A program made the position numbers and the translations under genes. Below are positions 1 to 5,110 of a stretch of 5,118 nt of DNA, one piece after another. Numbering within the stretch: the first letter of the stretch is position 1; every line of letters starts with the position of its first letter. Location of the stretch: contig RFIY01000107.1 in NCBI GenBank assembly GCA_003695505.1, positions 1 through 5,118 on the forward strand. Reading direction: 5' to 3'. Source of the stretch: J088 sp003695505 [NCBI: Candidatus Dadabacteria bacterium] (GTDB lineage Bacteria; J088). Under the pieces are notes generated by a model that was not told where the DNA came from, ran no database searches, and saw nothing but the letters and a program-made list of their open reading frames with translations.

Positions 1-485
1 CTGCGCAACCCAAACACTTCAAGAAAGGTCTTCGTCGTACCGTACAACTGCGGTCGGCCAGGCAACTCCTTGCGACCCACGACGCGGATCAGCTCGCGCT
101 CCAGCAGTGCCCGCAGGCTCCCCGCGGAGTCCACGCCGCGTATGGCATCGACTTCGGCGCGCGTCACCGGTTGCCGGTATGCAACGATCGCCAGAACTTC
201 GAGCATGGCGCGGCCAATCCTCAACGGCGTCTGTTGATATAACCGCCGCACCCACGGACTCAAATCCGCGCGCGTCCGAAACCGCCATCCACCGGCAACC
301 TGCACCAGCTCGATGCCTCGCGCTGGTTCCTGTTCGTTGTACTGTTTCCGGAGCTCCGCAACCGCGGCGCCGACCTGCTCAGGGTCGAATTCACTGAGCA
401 AGTTACGCAACTGGCGGATACTCAACGGCGTCTCGGCCGCGAACAGCAGCGCCTCAACGATCTGTGTCGTCTTCTGTTGTTCCAT
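1..485 (-). CDS. scpB: Segregation and condensation protein B (ScpB), C-terminus cut off by window edge
   Basis: ScpB is the winged-helix dimer that binds the kleisin ScpA and, with SMC, forms the bacterial condensin that compacts and separates replicated chromosomes; it acts on the nucleoid. Translation of the minus strand gives 161 residues with no stop before the edge. Family hallmarks are visible: EALLFAAETPLS at 11-22 in the first winged helix, LAIVAYRQPVTRAEVDAIRGV at roughly 98-118, and GRPQLYGTTKTFLEVFGL at 143-160 in the second. Full ScpB proteins are usually 180 residues or more, so only a variable tail should be missing. The ATG at 485 is preferred because GAGGAG lies six bases upstream; an in-frame ATG at 512 has no comparable site. 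The gene overlaps the end of scpA by 32 bases, so translation is probably coupled. Family assignment is very secure. Confidence 0.95.
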   Translation of the reverse strand, partial: MEQQKTTQIVEALLFAAETPLSIRQLRNLLSEFDPEQVGAAVAELRKQYNEQEPARGIELVQVAGGWRFRTRADLSPWVRRLYQQTPLRIGRAMLEVLAIVAYRQPVTRAEVDAIRGVDSAGSLRALLERELIRVVGRKELPGRPQLYGTTKTFLEVFGLR

Positions 486-1245
486 CCCAGGCTCCTCGTA
501 CGAGATCTGCATAATGCGCCGCCGGCGCCTCGTTGCGCCGCTCGATGTGAATCTCTCCGCCATCGGCTTCCGCCACCGCAGCAAGCTCTCCGAGACGCAC
601 CAGCTCGAGCAGCGCAAGAAACCGCACGATCAGGTCGATTCGATCTTCGGCATCTGCGAGCAGCTCGCTCAATGTGTACCGCCAGCGCGTACGGAATGCC
701 CGCTCGAGCGCGCGCGCGCCGTCCTCGACATTGCGTTTCGGTGCGGTGAACTCCAGCGGGCCGGTCGATGACTCCGGCATACGCGCCAGTACTTCGGAAA
801 AAGCTTCCATCAGCGCGAAAATACTGATCGGCGCCCAGGGGCGCGCATCATCCTGTTCCGCCAGAGGTTCGATCCGGGCGTCAAACGTCTCGCGTCCCAG
901 CCGCGGTCGTTCATCCAATGTCTCTGCAGCGGCCTTATAGCGCTCGTACTCAAGCAGTTTTTCGATCAACTCTGACCGCAGCTCGGCGATTTCCTCGTCG
1001 TCCTCCTGTACCCGCGGCAGCATCAGCCTGCTCTTGAACCACGCCAGCGTCGCCGCCATGACCAGATATTCCGAAGCGATATCCAGATCGATCCGCTGCA
1101 TCTCCTCGATAAACGCAATATATTGATCCGCAATTTCGGCAATAGACAGCTCGAGGACGTTCAGATCGTTCTTGCGCACCAGATAAAGGAGCAGATCGAG
1201 CGGCCCCTCGAATTCCTGCAGATTGAGTCGGAAACCGCTCGACAT
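454..1245 (-). CDS. scpA: Segregation and condensation protein A (ScpA), kleisin subunit of SMC-ScpAB
   Basis: ScpA bridges the SMC head and neck and recruits the ScpB dimer, closing the condensin ring. The 263-residue protein opens with the family signature FEGPLDLLLYLVRKNDLNVLEL (12-33), followed by the helix IAEIADQYIAFIEEM, and SEYLVMAATLAWFKSRLMLP (58-77), the N-terminal domain that contacts the SMC neck. The middle, about 80-135, is acidic and low in conservation, as expected for the ScpB-binding linker. The C-terminal winged helix runs from about 186 to 236 (LSELL...VRFLALLELVRLGELAAV...IHIER), which binds the SMC cap. Length is typical. The ATG lies two bases after the stop of the upstream protease gene (TGA-AT-ATG), with only a weak G-rich stretch as ribosome site, so coupling to the upstream gene is likely. 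The last 32 bases are shared with scpB. Confidence 0.97.
   Translation of the reverse strand: MSSGFRLNLQEFEGPLDLLLYLVRKNDLNVLELSIAEIADQYIAFIEEMQRIDLDIASEYLVMAATLAWFKSRLMLPRVQEDDEEIAELRSELIEKLLEYERYKAAAETLDERPRLGRETFDARIEPLAEQDDARPWAPISIFALMEAFSEVLARMPESSTGPLEFTAPKRNVEDGARALERAFRTRWRYTLSELLADAEDRIDLIVRFLALLELVRLGELAAVAEADGGEIHIERRNEAPAAHYADLVRGAWDGTTEDDTDR
492..497 (-). promoter_or_regulatory. Ribosome binding site of scpB
   Basis: GAGGAG on the minus strand, six bases before the ATG at 485 and inside the 3' part of scpA. It decides the scpB start over the in-frame ATG at 512 and allows re-initiation by ribosomes finishing scpA. Confidence 0.75.
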
Positions 1246-1247
1246 AT

Positions 1248-1928
1248 TCAGCGCAGCCCCGCCAGTGCCAGTGCAACATTGACAACCGGCTCCACAAACA
1301 GGTGCAACGCCCCGGGTGCGAATACAAGCAGGCCAAAAATGATCAGCAATCCGTACCGTTCGAGGCTCATCAGGCGACGAGCTGCCGAAGGTGGCAACAG
1401 CGCATAGGCCACCCTGCTGCCATCCAGCGGAGGGATCGGAATCAGGTTAAAGGCCATCAGCACCGCATTGATCTGAACGCCATACACAGCCATCAGCAGT
1501 AGCGGCACCATGATTTGCTGTCCAACGCTCGTCGGCGCCGACTGGATCGCAACCGGAAGCATCGGGTCGATCGCCATCATCAGGTGAACCAGACCCGCGC
1601 ACACGAGCAACTGAAGCAGGTTCGCGGCCGGCCCACCCAGCGCAACCCACATCATGCCGCGCAATGGATGTTCGAAATTCCGGGGATCAATCGGCACCGG
1701 ACGGGCCCAGCCGAAAAAGACCCGGTGTGGAGGAAACAGCAACTGTAGCAGCGGGAAGACAACCGTACCGATTGGATCGACGTGCGCGAGCGGGTTGACG
1801 GTCAGGCGGCCATTCAGCTCGGCCGTACGGTCTCCAAGGCGCCGTGCGACCCAGCCGTGTGCGTATTCGTGCAGTGTCACCGCCAGCAAAATCGGCAGCA
1901 CCTGGACGACAATGCGATCGAGATCCAC
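1248..1928 (-). CDS. Site-2 protease family (peptidase M50) intramembrane metalloprotease
   Basis: An integral membrane zinc protease of the compact M50 type, expected to cut substrates within or near the membrane; the substrate cannot be read from the sequence. The 226 residues carry the zinc motif HEYAH (20-24, two His ligands and catalytic Glu21) in the first hydrophobic segment, and the second conserved motif NLIPIPPLDG (161-170), where Asp169 is the third zinc ligand. LNGRLTVNPLAHVDPIG (38-54) and GGPAAN (98-103) are also typical. Hydrophobic segments lie near 6-19, 53-65, 93-120, 138-160 and 192-223. No PDZ domain is present, unlike RseP. Translation starts with GTG: the preceding hisS stop overlaps it as TAGTG, and GGAG sits six bases upstream. 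This subfamily is often found beside scpA-scpB, but a functional link to chromosome segregation is unproven and may reflect only gene order. Confidence 0.93.
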   Translation of the reverse strand: MDLDRIVVQVLPILLAVTLHEYAHGWVARRLGDRTAELNGRLTVNPLAHVDPIGTVVFPLLQLLFPPHRVFFGWARPVPIDPRNFEHPLRGMMWVALGGPAANLLQLLVCAGLVHLMMAIDPMLPVAIQSAPTSVGQQIMVPLLLMAVYGVQINAVLMAFNLIPIPPLDGSRVAYALLPPSAARRLMSLERYGLLIIFGLLVFAPGALHLFVEPVVNVALALAGLR

Positions 1929-3196
1929 TATGCGCTCCGCGCTCTGAGCTCACGAATCAATGCCTCCGGCGTGGCCGGGACTTCGAACTGCTCGCGCTGC
2001 TGCAGGTCGCGGACCGCCCACACGGCGCGCGCACGCTCGTCGTCACCGCACAAGACGGCAAATCGGGCACCGAGCTGATTGGCTCCGCGCATTTGCGCCT
2101 TTACGCTCCCCTTGTGAAACAACTGCAGCGCAACCATCCCGCCGGCACGCAATTGATCCACAACGCCTAGCCCCTCACGGCGGGCGGGCTCATCCAGGGC
2201 AATCCAGACCACATCTGGCGTCATCTCCGCCGCCGGCTCAGCCTCGCGTGCCAGCAGAATGCGCTCGACACCCGCCGCGAATCCGACCGCCGGTGTCGGG
2301 GGACCGCCGAACGACTCGACCAGACTGTCGTACCGCCCCCCGGCACTGACGGTCGCCTGTGCGCCGAGTCGGCTCGATTTCAGCTCGAATACGGTATCGC
2401 TGTAATAGTCCAGCCCTCTGACAAGCCTCGCATTGACAACAAATTCGATCCTCAGCGTTTCAAGCCCCTGGCAGACAGCATCGAAATGTTGTCGCGAGGG
2501 TTCGTCAAGCGCGTCCAGTGGCACCGGGGCATCCGCATAAATCGCCTGGCACTGCTGATTCTTGCAGTCAAGGACGCGCAACGGATTGAGCTGCCGTCGC
2601 TCCTTGCAGTCGGCACACAGTTGTTCCGCGTATTTGTCCAGGAAACCGACCAGTTTCTCGCGATAGGCAAGTCGCGACGCTGCGTTACCAAGGCTGTTGA
2701 CTTCAACAGCATCGATGTTCACGGAAAACGCCTCCAGCAGGCGCACATTCAATCCGATCGTCTCCGCATCCGCCCATGGCCCACCTGCCCCGAACCACTC
2801 GGCGCCGATTTGAACAAACTGTCGCTGCCGACCTTTCTGCGTGTTCTCCTGGCGAAACATTGGCCCCACATACCAGAGGCGCGCAGCTTCGCCAGGTGCG
2901 ACGAGCTTGTGCTGCAACACGGCACGAACAATTGGCGCCGTACCTTCGGGTCGCAACACAAGCTCACGTCCGCCGAGGTCGGTCAGATGATACATTTCCT
3001 TGCGAACGATGTCGGAACTCTCTCCAACTGCGCGAGAGAACAGCTCTGCAGCCTCGAGAATCGGTGTACGGAGTTCCTGAAACCCCGCCTTTTCGAAAAA
3101 CGTTGCAGCAATTCGCTCCAGTTCGCGCACCTGCCGCGCCTCTGCGGGGAGCAGATCCGGCATGCCTTTAACCGAGCGGTATTGTGTCGTCGCCAT
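1928..3196 (-). CDS. hisS: Histidyl-tRNA synthetase
   Basis: Cytoplasmic class II aminoacyl-tRNA synthetase that activates histidine with ATP and charges tRNA-His. The 422 residues match the usual bacterial length (E. coli 424). Visible features are the N-terminal KGMPDLLP (10-17), LRPEGT (81-86), class II motif 2 around YVGPMFRQENTQKGRQRQF (109-127), the histidine-binding loop LVRGLDYY (258-265, with the counterpart of E. coli Arg259), AGGRYD (285-290) and motif 3 GFAAGVERI (305-313). The anticodon-binding domain spans about 326-418. The insertion region has four cysteines (194, 197, 211, 216). I start at ATG 3196, giving MATTQYRSVKGMPD, because it lines up with the E. coli N-terminus; a GTG at 3223 would add nine residues unlike the family. 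The TAG stop overlaps the next gene's GTG by one base, making hisS the likely first gene of the operon. Confidence 0.97.
   Translation of the reverse strand: MATTQYRSVKGMPDLLPAEARQVRELERIAATFFEKAGFQELRTPILEAAELFSRAVGESSDIVRKEMYHLTDLGGRELVLRPEGTAPIVRAVLQHKLVAPGEAARLWYVGPMFRQENTQKGRQRQFVQIGAEWFGAGGPWADAETIGLNVRLLEAFSVNIDAVEVNSLGNAASRLAYREKLVGFLDKYAEQLCADCKERRQLNPLRVLDCKNQQCQAIYADAPVPLDALDEPSRQHFDAVCQGLETLRIEFVVNARLVRGLDYYSDTVFELKSSRLGAQATVSAGGRYDSLVESFGGPPTPAVGFAAGVERILLAREAEPAAEMTPDVVWIALDEPARREGLGVVDQLRAGGMVALQLFHKGSVKAQMRGANQLGARFAVLCGDDERARAVWAVRDLQQREQFEVPATPEALIRELRARSA
1935..1938 (-). promoter_or_regulatory. Ribosome binding site of the M50 protease gene, inside hisS
   Basis: GGAG on the minus strand, six bases before the GTG start at 1928 and within the last codons of hisS. 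Together with the TAGTG stop/start overlap it supports the GTG start and coupled translation. Confidence 0.6.
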
Positions 3197-3308
3197 AATG
3201 TTTCTGAACTTCCGGTCCTGCACTGCCGCCGATCCGAACCATCAGCAGACGGGCCGGCCAGCGTCGACAGGAGATTCTGTATGGTTGGTCTTTCTGCGTC
3301 GAGCCTAC

Positions 3309-3337
3309 ATTGTAGCGCGAGGCGCGGTTTGCGGAAC
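3309..3337 (-). promoter_or_regulatory. Candidate sigma-70-type promoter for the hisS operon
   Basis: On the minus strand, TACAAT (3314-3309) differs from the -10 consensus at one base and lies about 107 bp from the hisS ATG, predicting a start near 3302 and a leader of roughly 105 nt. The -35 region 16-18 bp upstream (around 3331-3338, TTCCGC/GTTCCG) is a poor match. The -10 is inside a perfect small palindrome, CTACA-T-TGTAG (3305-3315), which could be a regulator site or chance. No leader peptide, T-box or strong attenuator hairpin is apparent in the leader. Confidence 0.4.
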
Positions 3338-3466
3338 AGGTTGCCCCCGTCGCCTGACCGCGGATCAGCTCACAAACACGGCTTTCTACTGGATGCCCTG
3401 CCGGGATTTCCGATGTTGATGCACAGTGTTTGACTGCGTCCTCCGACTGACGGTACAGCAAAGGCA

Positions 3467-3494
3467 TGACGCGCCGCATTGCCGCATTGCGTCA
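3467..3494. repeat. Inverted repeat TGACGC/GCGTCA enclosing a tandem GCCGCATT duplication
   Basis: TGACGC at 3467-3472 and its exact reverse complement GCGTCA at 3489-3494 flank two head-to-tail copies of GCCGCATT (3473-3480 and 3481-3488). Arm centres are 22 bp apart, about two helical turns, so a dimeric protein could bind both arms on one DNA face. The element is centred near -78 relative to the predicted carD start site, a position suited to an upstream activator. The structure is seen directly; the regulatory role is inference. Confidence 0.5.
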
Positions 3495-3523
3495 GGCAAG
3501 CAATTGCTATCCTTTGTATTTTT

Positions 3524-3552
3524 TTGCAGCATACCTCACTCAGTGATATAAT
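3524..3552 (+). promoter_or_regulatory. Strong extended -10 promoter of carD
   Basis: TATAAT at 3547-3552 is a perfect -10 and is preceded by TG-A (3544-3546), a perfect extended -10. A TTGCAG -35 (3524-3529, three of six consensus bases) is spaced by exactly 17 bp. A run of T residues lies directly upstream, as in UP-like elements. The predicted start is A3559, giving a leader of about 54 nt. The discriminator between the -10 and start is C-rich (CCACCC). Confidence 0.85.
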
Positions 3553-3558
3553 CCACCC

Positions 3559-3575
3559 ATCTGAAAAAATCAGAT
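3559..3575 (+). promoter_or_regulatory. Perfect stem-loop at the predicted 5' end of the carD mRNA
   Basis: ATCTGA (3559-3564) and TCAGAT (3570-3575) form a 6-bp stem around an AAAAA loop, beginning at the predicted first transcribed base. Such 5'-terminal hairpins can protect an mRNA from 5'-end-dependent decay; alternatively the palindrome could be a protein site overlapping +1 to +17. There is no U-tract, so it is not a terminator. Confidence 0.55.
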
Positions 3576-3599
3576 AAACACTGTTCATATCGACATTGT

Positions 3600-3604
3600 G
3601 GAGG
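3600..3604 (+). promoter_or_regulatory. Ribosome binding site of carD
   Basis: GGAGG, eight bases before ATG 3613. It overlaps the alternative in-frame GTG at 3598, which therefore cannot use it, and so fixes the start at 3613. Confidence 0.85.
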
Positions 3605-3612
3605 TCCATCTT

Positions 3613-4137
3613 ATGTTCGAAGTCGGCGACCTGGCCTTTTATCCGAATCACGGCATCGGCAAGATCGAAAAGATCATTCAGATGGAAGTCGGCGAACAGA
3701 AGATCAAGTGTTTCCAGATCAGAATCCTCGAACGCGGCGTAACCGTCAAGGTTCCGATAGATCGCGCGGAGGCCCTTGGGCTTCGCGGCATCATCCCGAC
3801 CAAAGAAGTTCCACGCATTCTGACGATCCTGAAGACGCGCGGCAATGCCGATAACTACCGCACCTGGAACAAGCGATTCCGCGAATACACGCAAAAATTG
3901 CGTACCGGAAGTCCATTTGAAATCGCAGAAGTACTTCGCGATCTTATGCAGCTCCAGAGCAGCAAAGAGCTCAGTTTCGGCGAACGCAAAATGCTCGATC
4001 AGGCCAAGGCCCTGCTGATCAAAGAACTCGCCTTCGCACTCGAATCCGACGAAGACGAACTGGTCAGTCAGGTACAGGACGTCGTTGTTGGCAAACGGCA
4101 ACGGTTGACCTGCGGATCCCGTTCCGCGCGCGCCTAA
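3613..4137 (+). CDS. carD: CarD/CdnL-family RNA polymerase-binding transcription factor
   Basis: CarD-type proteins bind the RNA polymerase beta subunit and the upstream edge of the promoter bubble, stabilising open complexes, especially at rRNA and housekeeping promoters. The 174-residue protein begins FEVGDLAFYPNHGIGKIEKI (2-21), the start of the Tudor-like RNAP-interaction domain (about 1-65, ending VKVPIDRAEALGLRGI). A helical DNA-binding domain follows (about 66-150) with TWNKRFREYTQKLRTG at 84-99; Trp85 corresponds to the conserved Trp that wedges into the minor groove, flanked by basic residues. FEIAEVLRDL (102-111) and KELSFGERKMLDQAKALLIKEL (118-139) are classic. Length is close to Mycobacterium CarD. 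The last 16 or so residues (160-174) form a basic tail, KRQR..., not typical of the family. It has its own promoter, is divergent from hisS and convergent with the sigma gene. The sequence resembles deltaproteobacterial CarD proteins as I recall them. Confidence 0.93.
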   Translation: MFEVGDLAFYPNHGIGKIEKIIQMEVGEQKIKCFQIRILERGVTVKVPIDRAEALGLRGIIPTKEVPRILTILKTRGNADNYRTWNKRFREYTQKLRTGSPFEIAEVLRDLMQLQSSKELSFGERKMLDQAKALLIKELAFALESDEDELVSQVQDVVVGKRQRLTCGSRSARA

Positions 4138-4176
4138 AACACAGCTCCACCCCCTCGCTCTGATGTCCTGACAGAG

Positions 4177-4191
4177 GCCGCAAATCGCGGC
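4177..4191. other. GC-rich hairpin downstream of carD without T-tract
   Basis: GCCGC (4177-4181) pairs with GCGGC (4187-4191) around an AAATC loop, about 40 nt past the carD stop. No T-run follows on either strand, so it is not a classical intrinsic terminator. It may mark a 3' end stabilised after Rho-dependent termination, or be chance. Confidence 0.3.
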
Positions 4192-4219
4192 TACGCTCAC
4201 CAGGCGTCGGCAACGCTCT

Positions 4220-4246
4220 GGTCCGAACCCTGAATGGTTCAGGACC
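4220..4246. other. Long hairpin in the convergent carD/sigma gap, spanning the sigma stop codon
   Basis: GGTCC-GAACC (4220-4229) pairs with GGTTC-A-GGACC (4236-4246), a 10-bp stem with one bulged A and a CTGAAT loop. Read from the sigma side it includes the last sense codons and the TGA at 4241-4239; from the carD side it lies about 83 nt after the stop. Neither strand shows a T-tract afterwards. An overlapping alternative fold, CCTGAA/TTCAGG (4229-4243), is also possible. A bidirectional 3'-end structure for the two convergent transcripts is plausible. Confidence 0.45.
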
Positions 4247-5099
4247 CCGCCGGCAACGCCTTGCGATCGCCTGGACCGAGCATACGTTCCACCTGCTGCT
4301 GTACTTTCTTCCGGACACCACTTTCAATTTGCCGGATGCGTTCCCGACTGACTGAAAACTCATCAGCCAGTTCCTGCAATGTTGCCGGGTCCGTGCTGAG
4401 AATGCGCGCATCAAGAATCGCACGCTCTCGCTCATTGAGTTCCTTGCGAACGTCTTCGAGCGCACGCTGGACGAAATCGAGCTCCTGCTCCTCGGCAACA
4501 GCCGCCTCGGGATCCTGCTGCTGGTCTGCCAGGAAATCAAGCAACGTCGCGCTGTCCCCGTCCGCGCCAACCGGCGCATCGAGACTGACATCACTGCCGT
4601 TCATCAGTGCAGCCACGGCCTGTTCTGACACATCCATCGCTTCGGCGATCTGCTGAGCGGAGACCTCTCCACCCGTTTCCTGTTCCAGTGCACGCCGAGT
4701 GCGGGTGAGCTGCCGAGCCGCGCGCCGCTGGTCGCGCGTCGTTCCCCGGCGAACGATCGACGAGGACTCCACCAGGTAACGTTGCACATAGGCACGGATC
4801 CACCAGACTGCATATGTGATCAGACGGTAGCCACGGTACGGATTGAATCTGCGCACGGCCTCCATCAGACCGAGGTTGGCTTCCTGAACGAGGTCAGCGA
4901 CCGGGCCGTATCGCGCATATTCAAGTGCGATTTTCAGCGCGAAACGCAAATTGCCGAGGACAAGCTGGCGTGCCGCTTCGACGTCGCCGTCGTCGTACCA
5001 GCGAATGGCGAGGCGTTGTTCTTCTTCGGGCGTCAGCACGGGATACTTCTGTATCTCTCGCAGATATTGCGAGAGGTCTGATGTCGCCGGATAACTCAT
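4239..5099 (-). CDS. rpoH: RpoH-type (sigma-32-like, group 3) RNA polymerase sigma factor
   Basis: A 286-residue alternative sigma factor that would direct RNA polymerase to its own promoter set; the RpoH family classically drives heat-shock chaperone and protease genes. Region 1.2 is at about 7-40 (LSQYLREIQKYPVLTPEEE), region 2 at about 43-115 with NLRFALKIALEYARYG, ADLVQEANLGLMEAVRRFNP (68-87) and YAVWWIRAYVQRYLV (96-110), a sigma-3 domain at about 140-190, and region 4 at about 205-274 with the helix-turn-helix TLQELADEFSVSRERIRQIE (240-259). IVRRGTTRDQRR (115-126) aligns with IVKVATTKAQRK of E. coli RpoH, but the LFF core of the RpoH box is AAR here. There is also one residue fewer in YGPVADLVQE than in E. 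coli. Length matches RpoH and excludes the RpoD 1.1 and non-conserved regions. The ATG at 5099 is preceded by GAGGA six bases upstream. Its promoter lies outside the window. RpoH family membership is likely, orthology less certain. Confidence 0.85.
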   Translation of the reverse strand: MSYPATSDLSQYLREIQKYPVLTPEEEQRLAIRWYDDGDVEAARQLVLGNLRFALKIALEYARYGPVADLVQEANLGLMEAVRRFNPYRGYRLITYAVWWIRAYVQRYLVESSSIVRRGTTRDQRRAARQLTRTRRALEQETGGEVSAQQIAEAMDVSEQAVAALMNGSDVSLDAPVGADGDSATLLDFLADQQQDPEAAVAEEQELDFVQRALEDVRKELNERERAILDARILSTDPATLQELADEFSVSRERIRQIESGVRKKVQQQVERMLGPGDRKALPAGS

Positions 5100-5105
5100 T
5101 TCAGT

Positions 5106-5110
5106 TCCTC
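5106..5110 (-). promoter_or_regulatory. Ribosome binding site of the sigma factor gene
   Basis: GAGGA on the minus strand, six bases before ATG 5099; supports that start and shows the complete gene is in the window. Confidence 0.7.

Larger units (their letters stand above)
3197..3612. other. Divergent intergenic region between hisS and carD
   Basis: About 416 bp with no supportable gene. From left to right it holds the hisS leader and candidate promoter (3197-3337), a stretch with nothing recognisable (3340-3460), an inverted repeat with an internal tandem repeat (3467-3494), a T-rich segment (3513-3525), the carD promoter (3524-3552), a 5'-end stem-loop (3559-3575) and the carD ribosome site (3600-3604). 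The segment from about 3500 to 3600 is clearly more AT-rich than the surrounding genes. Short reading frames here overlap the hisS start and have no ribosome site or family resemblance. Confidence 0.8.

Noticed and set aside
486-512. ATG at 512 as the scpB start
   Set aside because: No ribosome site upstream of it, while GAGGAG is well placed for ATG 485.
3197-3223. GTG at 3223 as the hisS start
   Set aside because: It adds nine residues (MQDRKFRNI) not seen at the N-terminus of HisS proteins; the ATG at 3196 aligns with the E. coli start.
2486-3433. 315-codon open frame on the plus strand, antisense to the 5' two-thirds of hisS
   Set aside because: Shadow of the hisS coding sequence; Arg/Leu/Cys-rich translation without domains, and it would run against the hisS leader.
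3168-3479. 103-codon minus-strand frame across the hisS leader
   Set aside because: Overlaps the hisS start out of frame, has no domain resemblance and Cys/Arg-rich composition typical of non-coding translation.
3598-3612. GTG at 3598 as the carD start
   Set aside because: It overlaps the GGAGG ribosome site that serves ATG 3613, and adds MEVHL before the standard MFxVGD start of CarD.
3370-4200. 276-codon open frame on the minus strand, antisense to all of carD
   Set aside because: It covers carD completely, has no recognisable domain and no good ribosome site, and is explained by codon bias of carD leaving few stops in the complementary frame. carD itself is an unmistakable family member.
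4138-4238. Intrinsic bidirectional terminator in the convergent gap
   Set aside because: Hairpins exist but neither strand has the following T-tract, so a classical terminator cannot be claimed.
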